From assembly GCA_937883885.1 (NCBI GenBank), contig CAKZXL010000904.1:1-17808 (forward strand): a stretch of 17,808 nt of DNA. Direction: 5' to 3'. The translations under genes were made by a program, and so were the position numbers. Positions 1-7,027 of the stretch are shown in pieces. Within the stretch, counting starts at the first letter, position 1. Each line of letters begins with the position of its first letter. The notes under the pieces were generated by a model. It did no database searches and was not told where the DNA came from. It worked only from the letters and a program-made list of their open reading frames with translations. The stretch comes from an uncultured Aquincola sp. (GTDB lineage Bacteria; Pseudomonadota; Gammaproteobacteria; Burkholderiales; Burkholderiaceae).

Positions 1-930
1 CAGCAGGTTGGTGAAGCGATCGACCCGCGCCTGGCTGAAGCCGCTGGCGCGCTGGCGTGCGTCGGCCAGCGCGGCCTGCACGTCCAGCCGCTGGGCGATG
101 GCTTGCGCTTCCAGATCGGGGCGCTCGAGCTGCAGCGTGTCGGGCGCCGGCAGCGCGGGCAGGCGTGCGGGCAACTGAAGCCTGGCGGCCGGCTCACCCC
201 ACAGCCCCAGCAGTCGCAGCAGCCGTTCACGCGCCGCGGTGCGGGCCTGCTGGGCGCGGGCCACGGCCAGCGCCGCATCGGCCTGGAAGGCCTGCTCACG
301 CGCCTGCTGCAGCTTGTTGAAGTTGCCCACCTGCGCCATGCGCCGCGCCAGCTCGGCGCTGGCCTGCGCGGCCTGCAGCACCTGGCCGCTGTAATGCACC
401 GCTTCTGCGGCCGCCACCGCCTGCACCCAGGCCTTGCGGGTGTCGAAGGCCAGTTGCAGTGCCTGGCCGGCCACCTGGGCCTGCGACTGCGCCAGGCGCT
501 GGGCGGCGGCTTCGCTGGCCATCGGCAGCGTGAGCAGCCGGCCCAGGCTGAAGTGCAGGCCACGCTCGATCTCCAGCTCTTCGCCCCGGCGCAGGCGGCC
601 GAAGCTGAAACCGGGGTTGGGCAGGCGGCCGGCGGCCACGCGTTCGGCCTCGGTGGCGGCCAGTGACTGCACCGCGGCCTGCAGCCCGCGCTGGTTCAGC
701 AGCGCCAGTTCCACCGCGCCTTCGGCAGACAGCGGTGCGGCCAGCAGCTGCGCGATGCGCGGCTGCGCGGCGGCCCTGTCTTCATCGGTGCGCGGTACGT
801 TGGCCTGCGCGCCCAGGTGCTGGCGCAAGGAGCCCTGCACCGGGCCCATGACGCCGTCGGGGCTGAAGCTGGCGCAGCCGGTCAGCAGCAGCGCGGCCGC
901 AGCCAGCGCGCCTGTGCAAAGGCGGGTCAT
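1..930 (-). CDS. TolC-family outer-membrane efflux lipoprotein (3' end outside window)
   Basis: This is the outer-membrane channel component of a tripartite export system, which would join an inner-membrane pump and a periplasmic adaptor. The frame is open from 930 to the window edge, giving 310 residues without a stop. The N-terminus is a lipoprotein signal, with a hydrophobic run and lipobox LTGC (Cys19). It is followed by long Ala/Gln/Leu-rich amphipathic helices such as LALLNQRGLQAAVQSLAATE and a GRLPNPGFSFG stretch, both typical of TolC/OMF repeats. The ATG at 930 has a GGAG Shine-Dalgarno a few bases upstream and overlaps the TGA of the preceding gene (ATGA), so the two are probably translationally coupled. 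Its neighbours are His-rich exported proteins, suggesting copper or another heavy metal as substrate; that is inference, since the pump genes are not in view. The family call is firm and the substrate is not. Confidence 0.88.
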   Translation of the reverse strand, partial: MTRLCTGALAAAALLLTGCASFSPDGVMGPVQGSLRQHLGAQANVPRTDEDRAAAQPRIAQLLAAPLSAEGAVELALLNQRGLQAAVQSLAATEAERVAAGRLPNPGFSFGRLRRGEELEIERGLHFSLGRLLTLPMASEAAAQRLAQSQAQVAGQALQLAFDTRKAWVQAVAAAEAVHYSGQVLQAAQASAELARRMAQVGNFNKLQQAREQAFQADAALAVARAQQARTAARERLLRLLGLWGEPAARLQLPARLPALPAPDTLQLERPDLEAQAIAQRLDVQAALADARQRASGFSQARVDRFTNLL

Positions 931-1271
931 GGACGGCCTCCAACGGGCTGGCCGTGGTGGTGCTGGTGGACGCCGGGGTCGGGCTGTGAGGGCGGTGCGG
1001 TGGGCGCCCCCTCACGCGCATAAGCCCGCCAGCCGCCGATGCGGCCGACCTGGGCATTGGCCGCCGGCCAGGCCACGGCGGGCGCATCGGGCGGGCTGCG
1101 TGTGTCGGTCAGCGCCGAGCGGTAGACCAGCGGTGCCACCGGCTGGCGGGGGTCGGTCGGGTCGGGCAAGGGCGGGCGCGTGGTCTGGGCCAGCACGGGG
1201 CCGGCCAGCAGCCATGCACCAGCGGCCAGGCACGGCGCCAGCAGACGCCGCCGATGGGGCGATGAAGCCAT
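927..1271 (-). CDS. Small exported protein with C-terminal His cluster, metal-locus type
   Basis: A 114-residue protein with a cleavable signal peptide (basic start, hydrophobic core about residues 10-27, likely cut after VLA at 28). The mature part is short and proline-rich. It carries the stretch PLVYRSAL (48-55) and QVGRIGGWRAYARE (74-87), and ends near HQHHHG (102-107), which could bind a metal ion. From memory, similar small proteins (YRSAL...GGWRAYARE) sit before TolC-family and copper-oxidase genes in Burkholderiales. The function is unknown. The ATG at 1271 is chosen because AAGAGGA lies just upstream; the frame extends further 5' but without such a signal. Its TGA overlaps the ATG of the TolC gene. 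Confidence 0.78.
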   Translation of the reverse strand: MASSPHRRRLLAPCLAAGAWLLAGPVLAQTTRPPLPDPTDPRQPVAPLVYRSALTDTRSPPDAPAVAWPAANAQVGRIGGWRAYAREGAPTAPPSQPDPGVHQHHHGQPVGGRP

Positions 1272-1345
1272 GGGAATTCCTCTTGAGCGGATGCCACAAC
1301 CGTCTGGGGCCGGCAAGCCAGCCGAGGCAGTTGCATGAGCCGGCA

Positions 1346-1372
1346 GCGGCGCCCTGATCAGACAGGCGCCGC
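1346..1372. other. GC-rich inverted repeat in an intergenic gap
   Basis: A perfect 8-bp inverted repeat (GCGGCGCC at 1346-1353 and GGCGCCGC at 1365-1372) has an 11-base loop that itself contains the palindrome CTGATCAG. It lies in the 138-bp gap between the His/Cys-rich gene and the small exported gene. No T-run follows on either strand, so it is not a classical intrinsic terminator. It may be an RNA stability or attenuation element. Confidence 0.4.
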
Positions 1373-1386
1373 CCACGCCAGCGGCC

Positions 1387-1406
1387 GCGGGCGCCAAGGC
1401 GCCCGC
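1387..1406 (-). terminator. Hairpin just after the stop of the His/Cys-rich gene
   Basis: A perfect 9-bp inverted repeat (GCGGGCGCC at 1387-1395, GGCGCCCGC at 1398-1406) closes around AA, so the real loop is probably CAAG on 8 bp. It starts 3 bases after the stop codon of the minus-strand gene ending at 1410. No U-tract follows. It may be a partial terminator or a 3'-end stabiliser that lowers expression of the downstream efflux genes. Confidence 0.4.
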
Positions 1407-1409
1407 CGG

Positions 1410-1895
1410 TCAGGCGTGCAGGCTTCGAGGCGGGCGCTCAGGCCCGGCCGTGAGGAAGGATGGCGACGGCGCCACCAGCGTGGCGGCCGTGGCGGGCGCG
1501 CTCAGCGCCGCTGCCAGCACCGGCATGGCCGGCGGCAACGCCAGCGCCACGCAGCAGGCCGCACAGGCGCTGCAACTGTGGCCGGCCGCATGCGCATGCG
1601 ATGAAGCAGGCGGGGAGGCACCGTGCGAGGCCTGGGCCATCGGCCCATCCGAGGCCGCGCCGGTCGCAGGTTGGTCGTGGTGTGCATGGCCTGCATGCAG
1701 CCCGCGATCGTGGCCACCATGGCCGGCCTGCTCACCGCCCTGCGCAGCGTCAGACGCCGCTGCCTGGGCCTGCATGGCTGCGTGGTGCTGTACGGGCGCC
1801 TTGCTGGCGCAATGGAGCATCGCCACCGCCGCCATGCCCTGCAAGGGCAGGGCCAACGCCAGCATCCACAGCATGAGCACGCGCAAGCACCGCAT
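1410..1895 (-). CDS. Exported His/Cys-rich putative metal-binding protein (DUF2946/CopL-like)
   Basis: A 161-residue protein with an N-terminal signal segment (hydrophobic residues 6-26). Residues about 37-107 are very rich in His, including HGGHD, HAGHAHH and HAHAAGH. A cysteine cluster CSACAACC (108-115) and a second hydrophobic stretch (116-145) follow. The C-terminus FLTAGPERPPRSL resembles the conserved tail of DUF2946/CopL-like proteins, a resemblance from memory rather than a search. Such proteins are encoded in copper-resistance loci and probably bind Cu or a similar ion at the membrane or in the periplasm. The start at 1895 lies 4 bases after the stop of the protease gene, with no clear Shine-Dalgarno, suggesting translational coupling. 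Metal binding is well supported by composition; the exact role is not known. Confidence 0.72.
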   Translation of the reverse strand: MRCLRVLMLWMLALALPLQGMAAVAMLHCASKAPVQHHAAMQAQAAASDAAQGGEQAGHGGHDRGLHAGHAHHDQPATGAASDGPMAQASHGASPPASSHAHAAGHSCSACAACCVALALPPAMPVLAAALSAPATAATLVAPSPSFLTAGPERPPRSLHA

Positions 1896-1899
1896 CGGG

Positions 1900-3006
1900 T
1901 CAGTCTAGCGCAGCAGGCATGACCACCACGGTGTGGGCCTGGGGCCCGCGCCGCACCACGAACTGCGTGCCTTGCGGCTGGCGCCAGGCCAGCAGCTGGC
2001 GCGCGAAATCGGCGCTGCCGCTGACGGCGCGGCCGTTCATGCCCACCACCACGTCGCCGGCGCGCAGACCGATGCGCTCGGCCAGGCTGCCGCTGGCCAC
2101 GCCCACCAGCAGTGCACCCTGGGCCTGGGTCCAGCCCTGCAGCAGCGCCATCGGTGGCGCCAGGTCGGTGAACTGCGCGCCCAGCCGCGGCCGGCGGATG
2201 TCGCCGCCCGAGCGCAGCTCGGCCGCCACCTGCAGCACGATGTCGATGGGCACCGAAAGGCTCACACCTGGCGTGCCGTACACGCCCGCCATGGTGCGCA
2301 GGTTCAGCCCGACGATGGCGCCCGATGCATCGAGCAGCGGCCCGCCGGAATTGCCGGGGTTGAGGGCCAGGTCGCTCTGGATGAACAGCAGCTCATGGTC
2401 GTCGCCGAAATGCCTGTCGGTGCCGCCCACCACGCCGGCGGTGACCGAGCGGTTCAGGCCATACGGCTCACCCACCGCCAGCACCCAGTCGCCGGGGCGC
2501 AGCCGGGTGGCGCTGCCCAGCGGCGGCAGCACGCCGGGCGGGCGGCCTGCCGGCCAGGCCTGCGGCGGCAGCTGCAGCAGCGCGATGTCGGCCTCGTCGT
2601 CGATGGCCAGCACTTGCGCCCGCAGCACCCGCTGGTCAGGCAAGCGCACCACCACCTGCTGCGCTTGCTGCACCACATGCGCGGCCGTGACGGCACGGCC
2701 CTCGGCATCGATGACGAAGCCAGCACCGATGCGCACGTCGAGCAGGCCGTCGGGGTCCATCGGATCGGCAGCGGCGGTGCCGCCATCGTCAGCTTGGGTC
2801 TCGTCGGCCGCGGGCCGGCGGTCCACCAGGCCATAGACGCCCACGATCCACGGCAGACCACGTTGCAGCGCCGGCGCGAAGGAGCCCGCAGCTGCGGCAC
2901 GCCCGGCCGGCAACGGCGGCCAAGGCGCAGCGCAACCGGCCAGCAGGCAGCTCAACAGCAACAGCCCCAACCCCCACCACCCGCGCTTGCCCGCCCTTCC
3001 CTGCAT
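1900..3006 (-). CDS. HtrA/DegS-like trypsin-fold serine protease, lipoprotein, one PDZ domain
   Basis: A 368-residue envelope protease of the S1C (Deg/HtrA) type, degrading or signalling through misfolded envelope proteins. It has a lipoprotein signal with lipobox LLAGC (Cys25). The protease domain (about residues 90-265) carries the triad His110 in TAAHVV, Asp140 in DIALL and Ser220 in NPGNSGGPL. A single PDZ domain follows (about 275-362; LAERIGLRAGDVVVGMNG). The ATG at 3006 is preferred: it is the only ATG that gives a compact signal peptide, whereas the longer frame would need TTG at 3054. The Shine-Dalgarno is weak (GAGGG very close to the ATG). An HtrA protein held by a lipid anchor, rather than soluble or with a TM helix, is somewhat unusual. 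It heads the leftward gene string. Whether it belongs with metal export or is merely adjacent is unclear. Confidence 0.9.
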   Translation of the reverse strand: MQGRAGKRGWWGLGLLLLSCLLAGCAAPWPPLPAGRAAAAGSFAPALQRGLPWIVGVYGLVDRRPAADETQADDGGTAAADPMDPDGLLDVRIGAGFVIDAEGRAVTAAHVVQQAQQVVVRLPDQRVLRAQVLAIDDEADIALLQLPPQAWPAGRPPGVLPPLGSATRLRPGDWVLAVGEPYGLNRSVTAGVVGGTDRHFGDDHELLFIQSDLALNPGNSGGPLLDASGAIVGLNLRTMAGVYGTPGVSLSVPIDIVLQVAAELRSGGDIRRPRLGAQFTDLAPPMALLQGWTQAQGALLVGVASGSLAERIGLRAGDVVVGMNGRAVSGSADFARQLLAWRQPQGTQFVVRRGPQAHTVVVMPAALD

Positions 3007-3040
3007 GCCCTCATGCTGCCCGCGCCCATGCCAAGGCGGC

Positions 3041-3054
3041 TTGCGCAAGATCAA
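3041..3054 (+). promoter_or_regulatory. Candidate FNR/ANR-type binding site upstream of the alcohol dehydrogenase
   Basis: TTGCGCAAGATCAA matches the FNR/ANR consensus TTGAT-N4-ATCAA at 8 of 10 fixed positions, with a perfect right half. Its centre (3047.5) lies 41.5 bases upstream of a start site predicted at about 3089 from the TAAGCT element, the class II activator geometry. It lies in the 108-bp divergent gap, 61 bases before the alcohol dehydrogenase ATG. It was found by eye and is not proven. Confidence 0.45.
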
Positions 3055-3076
3055 GCGCCGGCCCGCCAGGGCTGCC

Positions 3077-3082
3077 TAAGCT
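3077..3082 (+). promoter_or_regulatory. Possible -10 element for the alcohol dehydrogenase
   Basis: TAAGCT is a weak -10 (3 of 6 to TATAAT). Its support comes mainly from spacing: with the FNR-like box at -41.5 it falls at about -12 to -7, leaving a 26-base leader. No good -35 is visible at the proper distance, as expected of an activator-dependent promoter. Confidence 0.3.
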
Positions 3083-3114
3083 GGCCCATCCGTTGTGAAT
3101 ACAGGAGCAGGACC

Positions 3115-4191
3115 ATGCCGAGGATGATGAAAGCCGCCGTGTTCGTCGAGCCCGGCCGCATCGAGCTGCAGGACAAGCCGGTGCCCGACGTGGGACCGCT
3201 GGATGCACTGATCCGCGTGACCACCACCACCATCTGCGGCACCGACGTGCACATCCTCAAGGGCGAATACCCGGTGGAGCGCGGCCTGACCATCGGTCAC
3301 GAACCGGTGGGCGTGATCGAGAAGCAGGGCAGCGCGGTGCGCGGCTATGCCGAAGGCCAGCGCGTGATCGCCGGCGCCATCACGCCCAGCGGCTGGAGCA
3401 ACGCCTGCCTGTGCGGCTGCGGCGCCCAAGACGGCGCCGGCACGCGCCACGGCTGGAAGCCGCTGGGCGGCTGGCGCTTCGGCAACACCATCGACGGCGC
3501 GCAGGCCGAATACCTGCTGGTGCCCGACGCCATGGTGAACCTGGCACCGGTGCCCGATGGCCTGACCGACGAACAGGTGCTGATGTGCCCCGACATCATG
3601 TCCACCGGCTTTTCGGGCGCGGAGAGCGCCGGCATCCGCATCGGCGATGCGGTGGCGGTGTTCGCGCAGGGGCCCATCGGCCTTTGCGCCACGCTGGGCG
3701 CCAAGCTCAGCGGCGCCACGCTGGTGATCGGCGTGGACAAGGTGCCCGCGCGGCTGGAGATGGCGCGCCGCCTGGGCGCCGACGTGGTGGTGGACGCCAG
3801 CAAAGTGGACGTGGTCGACGAGATTTTGAAGATCACCGGCGGCCGCGGCGTGGACGCGTCGATCGAGGCGCTGGGCACGCAGGCCACCTTCGAGGCCGCG
3901 CTGCGTGTGCTGCGGCCGGGCGGCACGCTGTCCAGCCTGGGTGTGTATGCCACCGACCTGAAGATTCCGCTGGGTGCGTTCGCGGCCGGCCTGGGCGACC
4001 ACAAGATCGTGACCACGCTGTGCCCCGGTGGCAAGGAGCGCATGCGCCGGTTGATGTCGGCCATCGAGTCCGGCCGCGCCGACCTGGGCGCGCTGGTGAC
4101 GCACCGCTACAAGCTGGACGACGTGGAGGCCGCTTACGAGCTGTTTGCCCACCAGCGCGACGGCGTGTTGAAGGTGGCGCTGACGCCTTGA
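3115..4191 (+). CDS. adh: Zinc-dependent secondary alcohol dehydrogenase, probably NAD(H)-dependent
   Basis: A 358-residue medium-chain dehydrogenase oxidising secondary or short alcohols, or reducing ketones and aldehydes, in the cytoplasm. Likely catalytic zinc ligands are Cys41 (TICGTD), His62-Glu63 (IGHEPVG) and Asp160 (MCPDIMSTGF), the pattern of the thermophilic/secondary ADH group. The Rossmann segment is AQGPIGL (184-190). Asp208 after the second strand (VIGVDK) points to NAD rather than NADP. The sequence closely resembles the Cupriavidus necator alcohol dehydrogenase as I remember it (e.g. TTTTICGTDVHILKGEYPV). The ATG at 3115 is chosen because AGGAG (3103-3107) is correctly spaced; the methionines at codons 4 and 5 are possible but poorer. 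It diverges from the protease gene and has its own promoter candidate. The family is certain, the physiological substrate is not. Confidence 0.93.
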   Translation: MPRMMKAAVFVEPGRIELQDKPVPDVGPLDALIRVTTTTICGTDVHILKGEYPVERGLTIGHEPVGVIEKQGSAVRGYAEGQRVIAGAITPSGWSNACLCGCGAQDGAGTRHGWKPLGGWRFGNTIDGAQAEYLLVPDAMVNLAPVPDGLTDEQVLMCPDIMSTGFSGAESAGIRIGDAVAVFAQGPIGLCATLGAKLSGATLVIGVDKVPARLEMARRLGADVVVDASKVDVVDEILKITGGRGVDASIEALGTQATFEAALRVLRPGGTLSSLGVYATDLKIPLGAFAAGLGDHKIVTTLCPGGKERMRRLMSAIESGRADLGALVTHRYKLDDVEAAYELFAHQRDGVLKVALTP

Positions 4192-4214
4192 GCACCGCAT
4201 CGGGCTCCTACAAT
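4188..4214 (+). promoter_or_regulatory. Sigma-70-like promoter for the kynurenine-pathway genes
   Basis: TTGAGC (4188-4193) and TACAAT (4209-4214) are separated by 15 bases. The -10 is strong (5 of 6) and the spacer slightly short. The -35 overlaps the stop codon of the alcohol dehydrogenase gene. Transcription would start about 35 bases before the formamidase ATG, suggesting these genes are transcribed separately from the dehydrogenase. Confidence 0.5.
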
Positions 4215-4254
4215 CCCGGCGCCCTGCCCAGGGCATTGCCAGGACCTCAGCCCG

Positions 4255-5133
4255 ATGACCATGCCCCGTCCCCTGTTCCGCGGCTTCACCACGCAAGCCG
4301 AGATCGACGCGCAGTACAACGCATCGGCCGCGGTGGCCGATGCCGCCGCCGAAGCCCGGCATTACGTGGAGCGCAGCGCGCTGGCCCGCAGCAGCCTGCC
4401 CTGCACGCTGGACGTGCCCTTCGGCCCCACGCTGGCCGAAACGCTGGACATCTTTCCGGCCGAGCGGCCCGATGCGCCGGTGTTCGTGTTCATCCACGGC
4501 GGCTACTGGCGCAGCCTGTCGGCCAAGGAATTCAGCTGCGTGGCGCTGGGCCTGCGCCAGCGCGGCATCACCACCGTGGCCACCAACTACGCGTTGTGCC
4601 CGCACGTGACCATCGACGAGATCGTGCGCCAGACGCGCGCCGCGCTGGCCTGGGTGCTGCGCCACATCGGCCAGCATGGCGGCGACCCGCGGCGCGTGGC
4701 CATCGGCGGCCATTCGGCCGGCGGCCACCTCACCGCGATGGCCCTGCAAACCCGCTGGCAGGAAGACTACGGCCTGCCCGCCGACCCCTTCCGCGCGGCG
4801 GTGCTGGTCAGCGGCCTGTATGAGCTGGAGCCGCTGCGCTACAGCTACCTGCAGCCGATGATCCAGCTGGACGACGGCATCATCCGCCGCAACTCGCCCG
4901 CCTTCAGCGCGCGGCCCTGCGCCACGCCGGCCCTCATCACCTGGGGCGCCGACGAGCCGCCCGAGTTCGAGCGCCAGGCCATGAGCTATCACGCCGCCTG
5001 GCAGGCCGCGGGCAACACCGCCGAGCTGCTGCCGCAGGTGGGCAAGCACCATTTCTCGGCCATCCACGGCTTTGAAGACCCCGACAGCCCGCTGTGCAAC
5101 TGGGTGGCCGAGCGCCTGGGCGCGGTGGCCTGA
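4255..5133 (+). CDS. Arylformamidase (kynurenine formamidase), alpha/beta-hydrolase type
   Basis: A 292-residue serine hydrolase predicted to split N-formylkynurenine into kynurenine and formate, the second step of tryptophan catabolism. It has the oxyanion motif HGGYW (81-85), the nucleophile elbow GHSAG (Ser154), a probable acid near Asp233 (WGADE) and a catalytic His at 265/266 (KHHFS). HGGYW and its place directly before kynA give the substrate. It belongs to the carboxylesterase-like AFMID group, not the metal-dependent KynB cyclase family found in many kyn operons, so I withhold the kynB symbol. The ATG at 4255 follows AGGA (4241-4244); a second ATG lies two codons later. The gap to kynA is 41 bases, consistent with one operon. 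General esterase activity on other substrates is an alternative. Confidence 0.85.
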   Translation: MTMPRPLFRGFTTQAEIDAQYNASAAVADAAAEARHYVERSALARSSLPCTLDVPFGPTLAETLDIFPAERPDAPVFVFIHGGYWRSLSAKEFSCVALGLRQRGITTVATNYALCPHVTIDEIVRQTRAALAWVLRHIGQHGGDPRRVAIGGHSAGGHLTAMALQTRWQEDYGLPADPFRAAVLVSGLYELEPLRYSYLQPMIQLDDGIIRRNSPAFSARPCATPALITWGADEPPEFERQAMSYHAAWQAAGNTAELLPQVGKHHFSAIHGFEDPDSPLCNWVAERLGAVA

Positions 5134-5174
5134 AACCTGCACCACCGCAGCACCTGCCTTCATCGGTACAGCCC

Positions 5175-6032
5175 ATGACCGCCAGCGCCACCCCTGCCCC
5201 CACCGAACGCATCGTCCAGGAAGAAGGCGCCCAGCTCGACTTCAGTCAGGACATGAGCTACGGCGACTACCTGCACCTGGACCAGATCCTCAGTGCCCAG
5301 CATCCGCTGTCGCCCGCGCATGACGAGATGCTGTTCATCGTGCAGCACCAGACCAGCGAGCTGTGGATGAAGCTGATGCTGCATGAGCTGACCGCCGCGG
5401 TGCAGGCAGTGGCCGAAGAGCGCATGGCCCCGGCCTTCAAGATGCTGGCGCGGGTCGGCCGCATCATGGAACAGCTGGTGGGCGCGTGGACCGTGCTGTC
5501 GACGATGACGCCGCCCGAGTACACCGCGATGCGGCCTTACCTGGCCAAGAGCAGCGGCTTTCAAAGTGCGCAGTACCGCTGCATCGAGTTCATGCTGGGC
5601 AACAAGAACCCGGCCATGCTCAAGCCCCACCAGCACCGCCCCGACCTGCTGGCGATGGTGGACAAGGCCTGGCGCGCCCCTTCGCTGTACGACGAGGCGC
5701 TGCGCCTGCTGGCCCGCCGCGGGCTGCCGGTGCCGGCCAGCCACCTGAACCGCGACTGGACTCTGCCCTACGAACAAAGCGACGAGGTGGAAGCCGCCTG
5801 GCTGGAGGTGTACCGCCACCCCGACCAGCACTGGGACCTGTACCAGCTGGGCGAAAAGCTCACCGACATCGAAGACGCGTTCCGGCTCTGGCGCTTCCGC
5901 CACGTCACCACCGTGGAACGCGTGATCGGCTTCAAGCGCGGCACCGGCGGCACCGGCGGCGTGAGCTACCTGCGCAAGATGCTGGACGTGGTGCTGTTTC
6001 CTGAAATCTGGCGGCTGCGCACCGACCTGTGA
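5175..6032 (+). CDS. kynA: Tryptophan 2,3-dioxygenase
   Basis: This 285-residue cytoplasmic haem enzyme inserts O2 into L-tryptophan to give N-formylkynurenine. Family hallmarks are present in order: [13 protein letters not shown] (27-39), [11 protein letters not shown] with the distal His58, [10 protein letters not shown] (126-135), proximal haem ligand His243 in LWRFRHV, and the substrate-loop segment GTGGTGG (256-262). Length fits the bacterial family (about 270-290). The ATG at 5175 is chosen because homology begins soon after it; the frame runs further upstream but only through Pro/Gly-rich sequence overlapping the formamidase end. The Shine-Dalgarno is poor. Its TGA overlaps the next ATG by one base. 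Identification is essentially certain. Confidence 0.97.
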   Translation: MTASATPAPTERIVQEEGAQLDFSQDMSYGDYLHLDQILSAQHPLSPAHDEMLFIVQHQTSELWMKLMLHELTAAVQAVAEERMAPAFKMLARVGRIMEQLVGAWTVLSTMTPPEYTAMRPYLAKSSGFQSAQYRCIEFMLGNKNPAMLKPHQHRPDLLAMVDKAWRAPSLYDEALRLLARRGLPVPASHLNRDWTLPYEQSDEVEAAWLEVYRHPDQHWDLYQLGEKLTDIEDAFRLWRFRHVTTVERVIGFKRGTGGTGGVSYLRKMLDVVLFPEIWRLRTDL

Positions 6033-7009
6033 TGCGCGGCTTGCATGCGCTCTGGCCTGCCGCCCTGCTGCTGACCGGCCTTGTCACCGGCACTGGCAGC
6101 CATGCCGCGACCATCGAGACCTACCGCGGCCTGTGCGACGCCTCGGCCGCCGAAGCCACCGATGCGCAGCACTTCGTGGTGGCCAGCGACGAAGACAACG
6201 TGCTGCGCCTTTACACCCGCGGCGAGCCCGAGCCCATCGGCCAGCTGTCGCTCGACGGCGTCCTGGGCACCGGCCGGCGCGAAGCCGACATCGAAGGCGC
6301 TGCCCGCATCGGCAGCCGGCTCTACTGGATCAGCTCGCACGGGCGCAACAGCAGCGGCAAGCGGCGTGAAGAGCGGCTGCGCCTTTTTGCCACCGACGCC
6401 GAAGACGGCTTGCTGCAGCCGGCCGGCGCCGCTTATACGAGGCTGCTGGACGACCTGCTGGCCGCGCCGACGCTGCAGCACCTGAAGCTGGATCAGGCGG
6501 CGCAGCTGGCGCCCGAAGCCCCTGGCGGCCTGAACATCGAAGGCCTGGCCGCAACGCCCGAAGGCGCGCTGCTGATCGGCTTTCGCAACCCCATTCCGAA
6601 CGGGCGGGCGCTGGTGGTGCCACTGCTCAATCCGGCCGAGGTGGTGGAGCATGGCCGCACCGCCCAGTTCGGCGAGCCGGTGTTGCTGCCGCTGCGCAAC
6701 CGCGGCGTGCGCAGCATCGAGCGCATCGGCGGCGCCTACTGGATCGTGGCCGGCCCCACCGCCGACCTCGGGAGCTTTTCGCTCTACCGCTGGAGCGGCC
6801 GCGCGGGCGGCGCGCCACAGCTGCAAGACAGCGCCGCCTTCACCGGCCTGCAGCCCGAGGCCTTGTTCGCCTGGCCCGGCAGCGGCGAGTTGCAGTTCTT
6901 GAGCGACGACGGCGGCCTGGACGTGGCCGGCACGCCCTGCAAGAAGCTGCCGCCGGCCCGGCAGGCGTTTCGGGCGGTGGTGATGCCCAAGCCGCCCCAG
7001 CCGCGTTAG
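6032..7009 (+). CDS. Exported DUF3616-type protein of unknown function
   Basis: A 325-residue protein with a signal peptide (hydrophobic 8-20, likely cut after SHA at 25) and no further membrane segment, so it is periplasmic or secreted. Recognisable blocks are ADIEGAARIG (85-94), LYWISSHGRNSSGKRR (97-112), GGLNIEGLAATPEGALLIGFRNP (165-187; evenly spaced strands) and IERIGGAYWIVAG further on. These fit the DUF3616 family as I recall it and suggest a beta-propeller-like fold. Its ATG overlaps the kynA stop (TGATG), so it is probably co-translated with kynA. No link between this family and tryptophan catabolism is known to me, and the function is unassigned. Confidence 0.82.
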   Translation: MRGLHALWPAALLLTGLVTGTGSHAATIETYRGLCDASAAEATDAQHFVVASDEDNVLRLYTRGEPEPIGQLSLDGVLGTGRREADIEGAARIGSRLYWISSHGRNSSGKRREERLRLFATDAEDGLLQPAGAAYTRLLDDLLAAPTLQHLKLDQAAQLAPEAPGGLNIEGLAATPEGALLIGFRNPIPNGRALVVPLLNPAEVVEHGRTAQFGEPVLLPLRNRGVRSIERIGGAYWIVAGPTADLGSFSLYRWSGRAGGAPQLQDSAAFTGLQPEALFAWPGSGELQFLSDDGGLDVAGTPCKKLPPARQAFRAVVMPKPPQPR

Positions 7010-7017
7010 CGGCTGGG
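6996..7017. terminator. Hairpin between convergent genes, overlapping a stop codon
   Basis: A perfect 9-bp stem (CCCAGCCGC 6996-7004, GCGGCTGGG 7009-7017) encloses the loop GTTA. It overlaps the TAG (7007-7009) of the exported DUF3616-type gene and lies 11 bases from the end of the convergent PEP-CTERM gene. It could end transcription from both sides, though no T-run follows on either strand. Confidence 0.45.
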
Positions 7018-7027
7018 CGCACCAGGG

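Noticed and set aside
1933..3114. In-frame N-terminal extension of the alcohol dehydrogenase over the protease gene
   Set aside because: It would be antisense to the HtrA-like gene; the Shine-Dalgarno at 3103-3107 and family homology place the start at 3115.
3076..5163. A 695-codon minus-strand frame opposite the alcohol dehydrogenase and formamidase
   Set aside because: His/Gln/Ala-rich shadow of two well-identified plus-strand enzymes.
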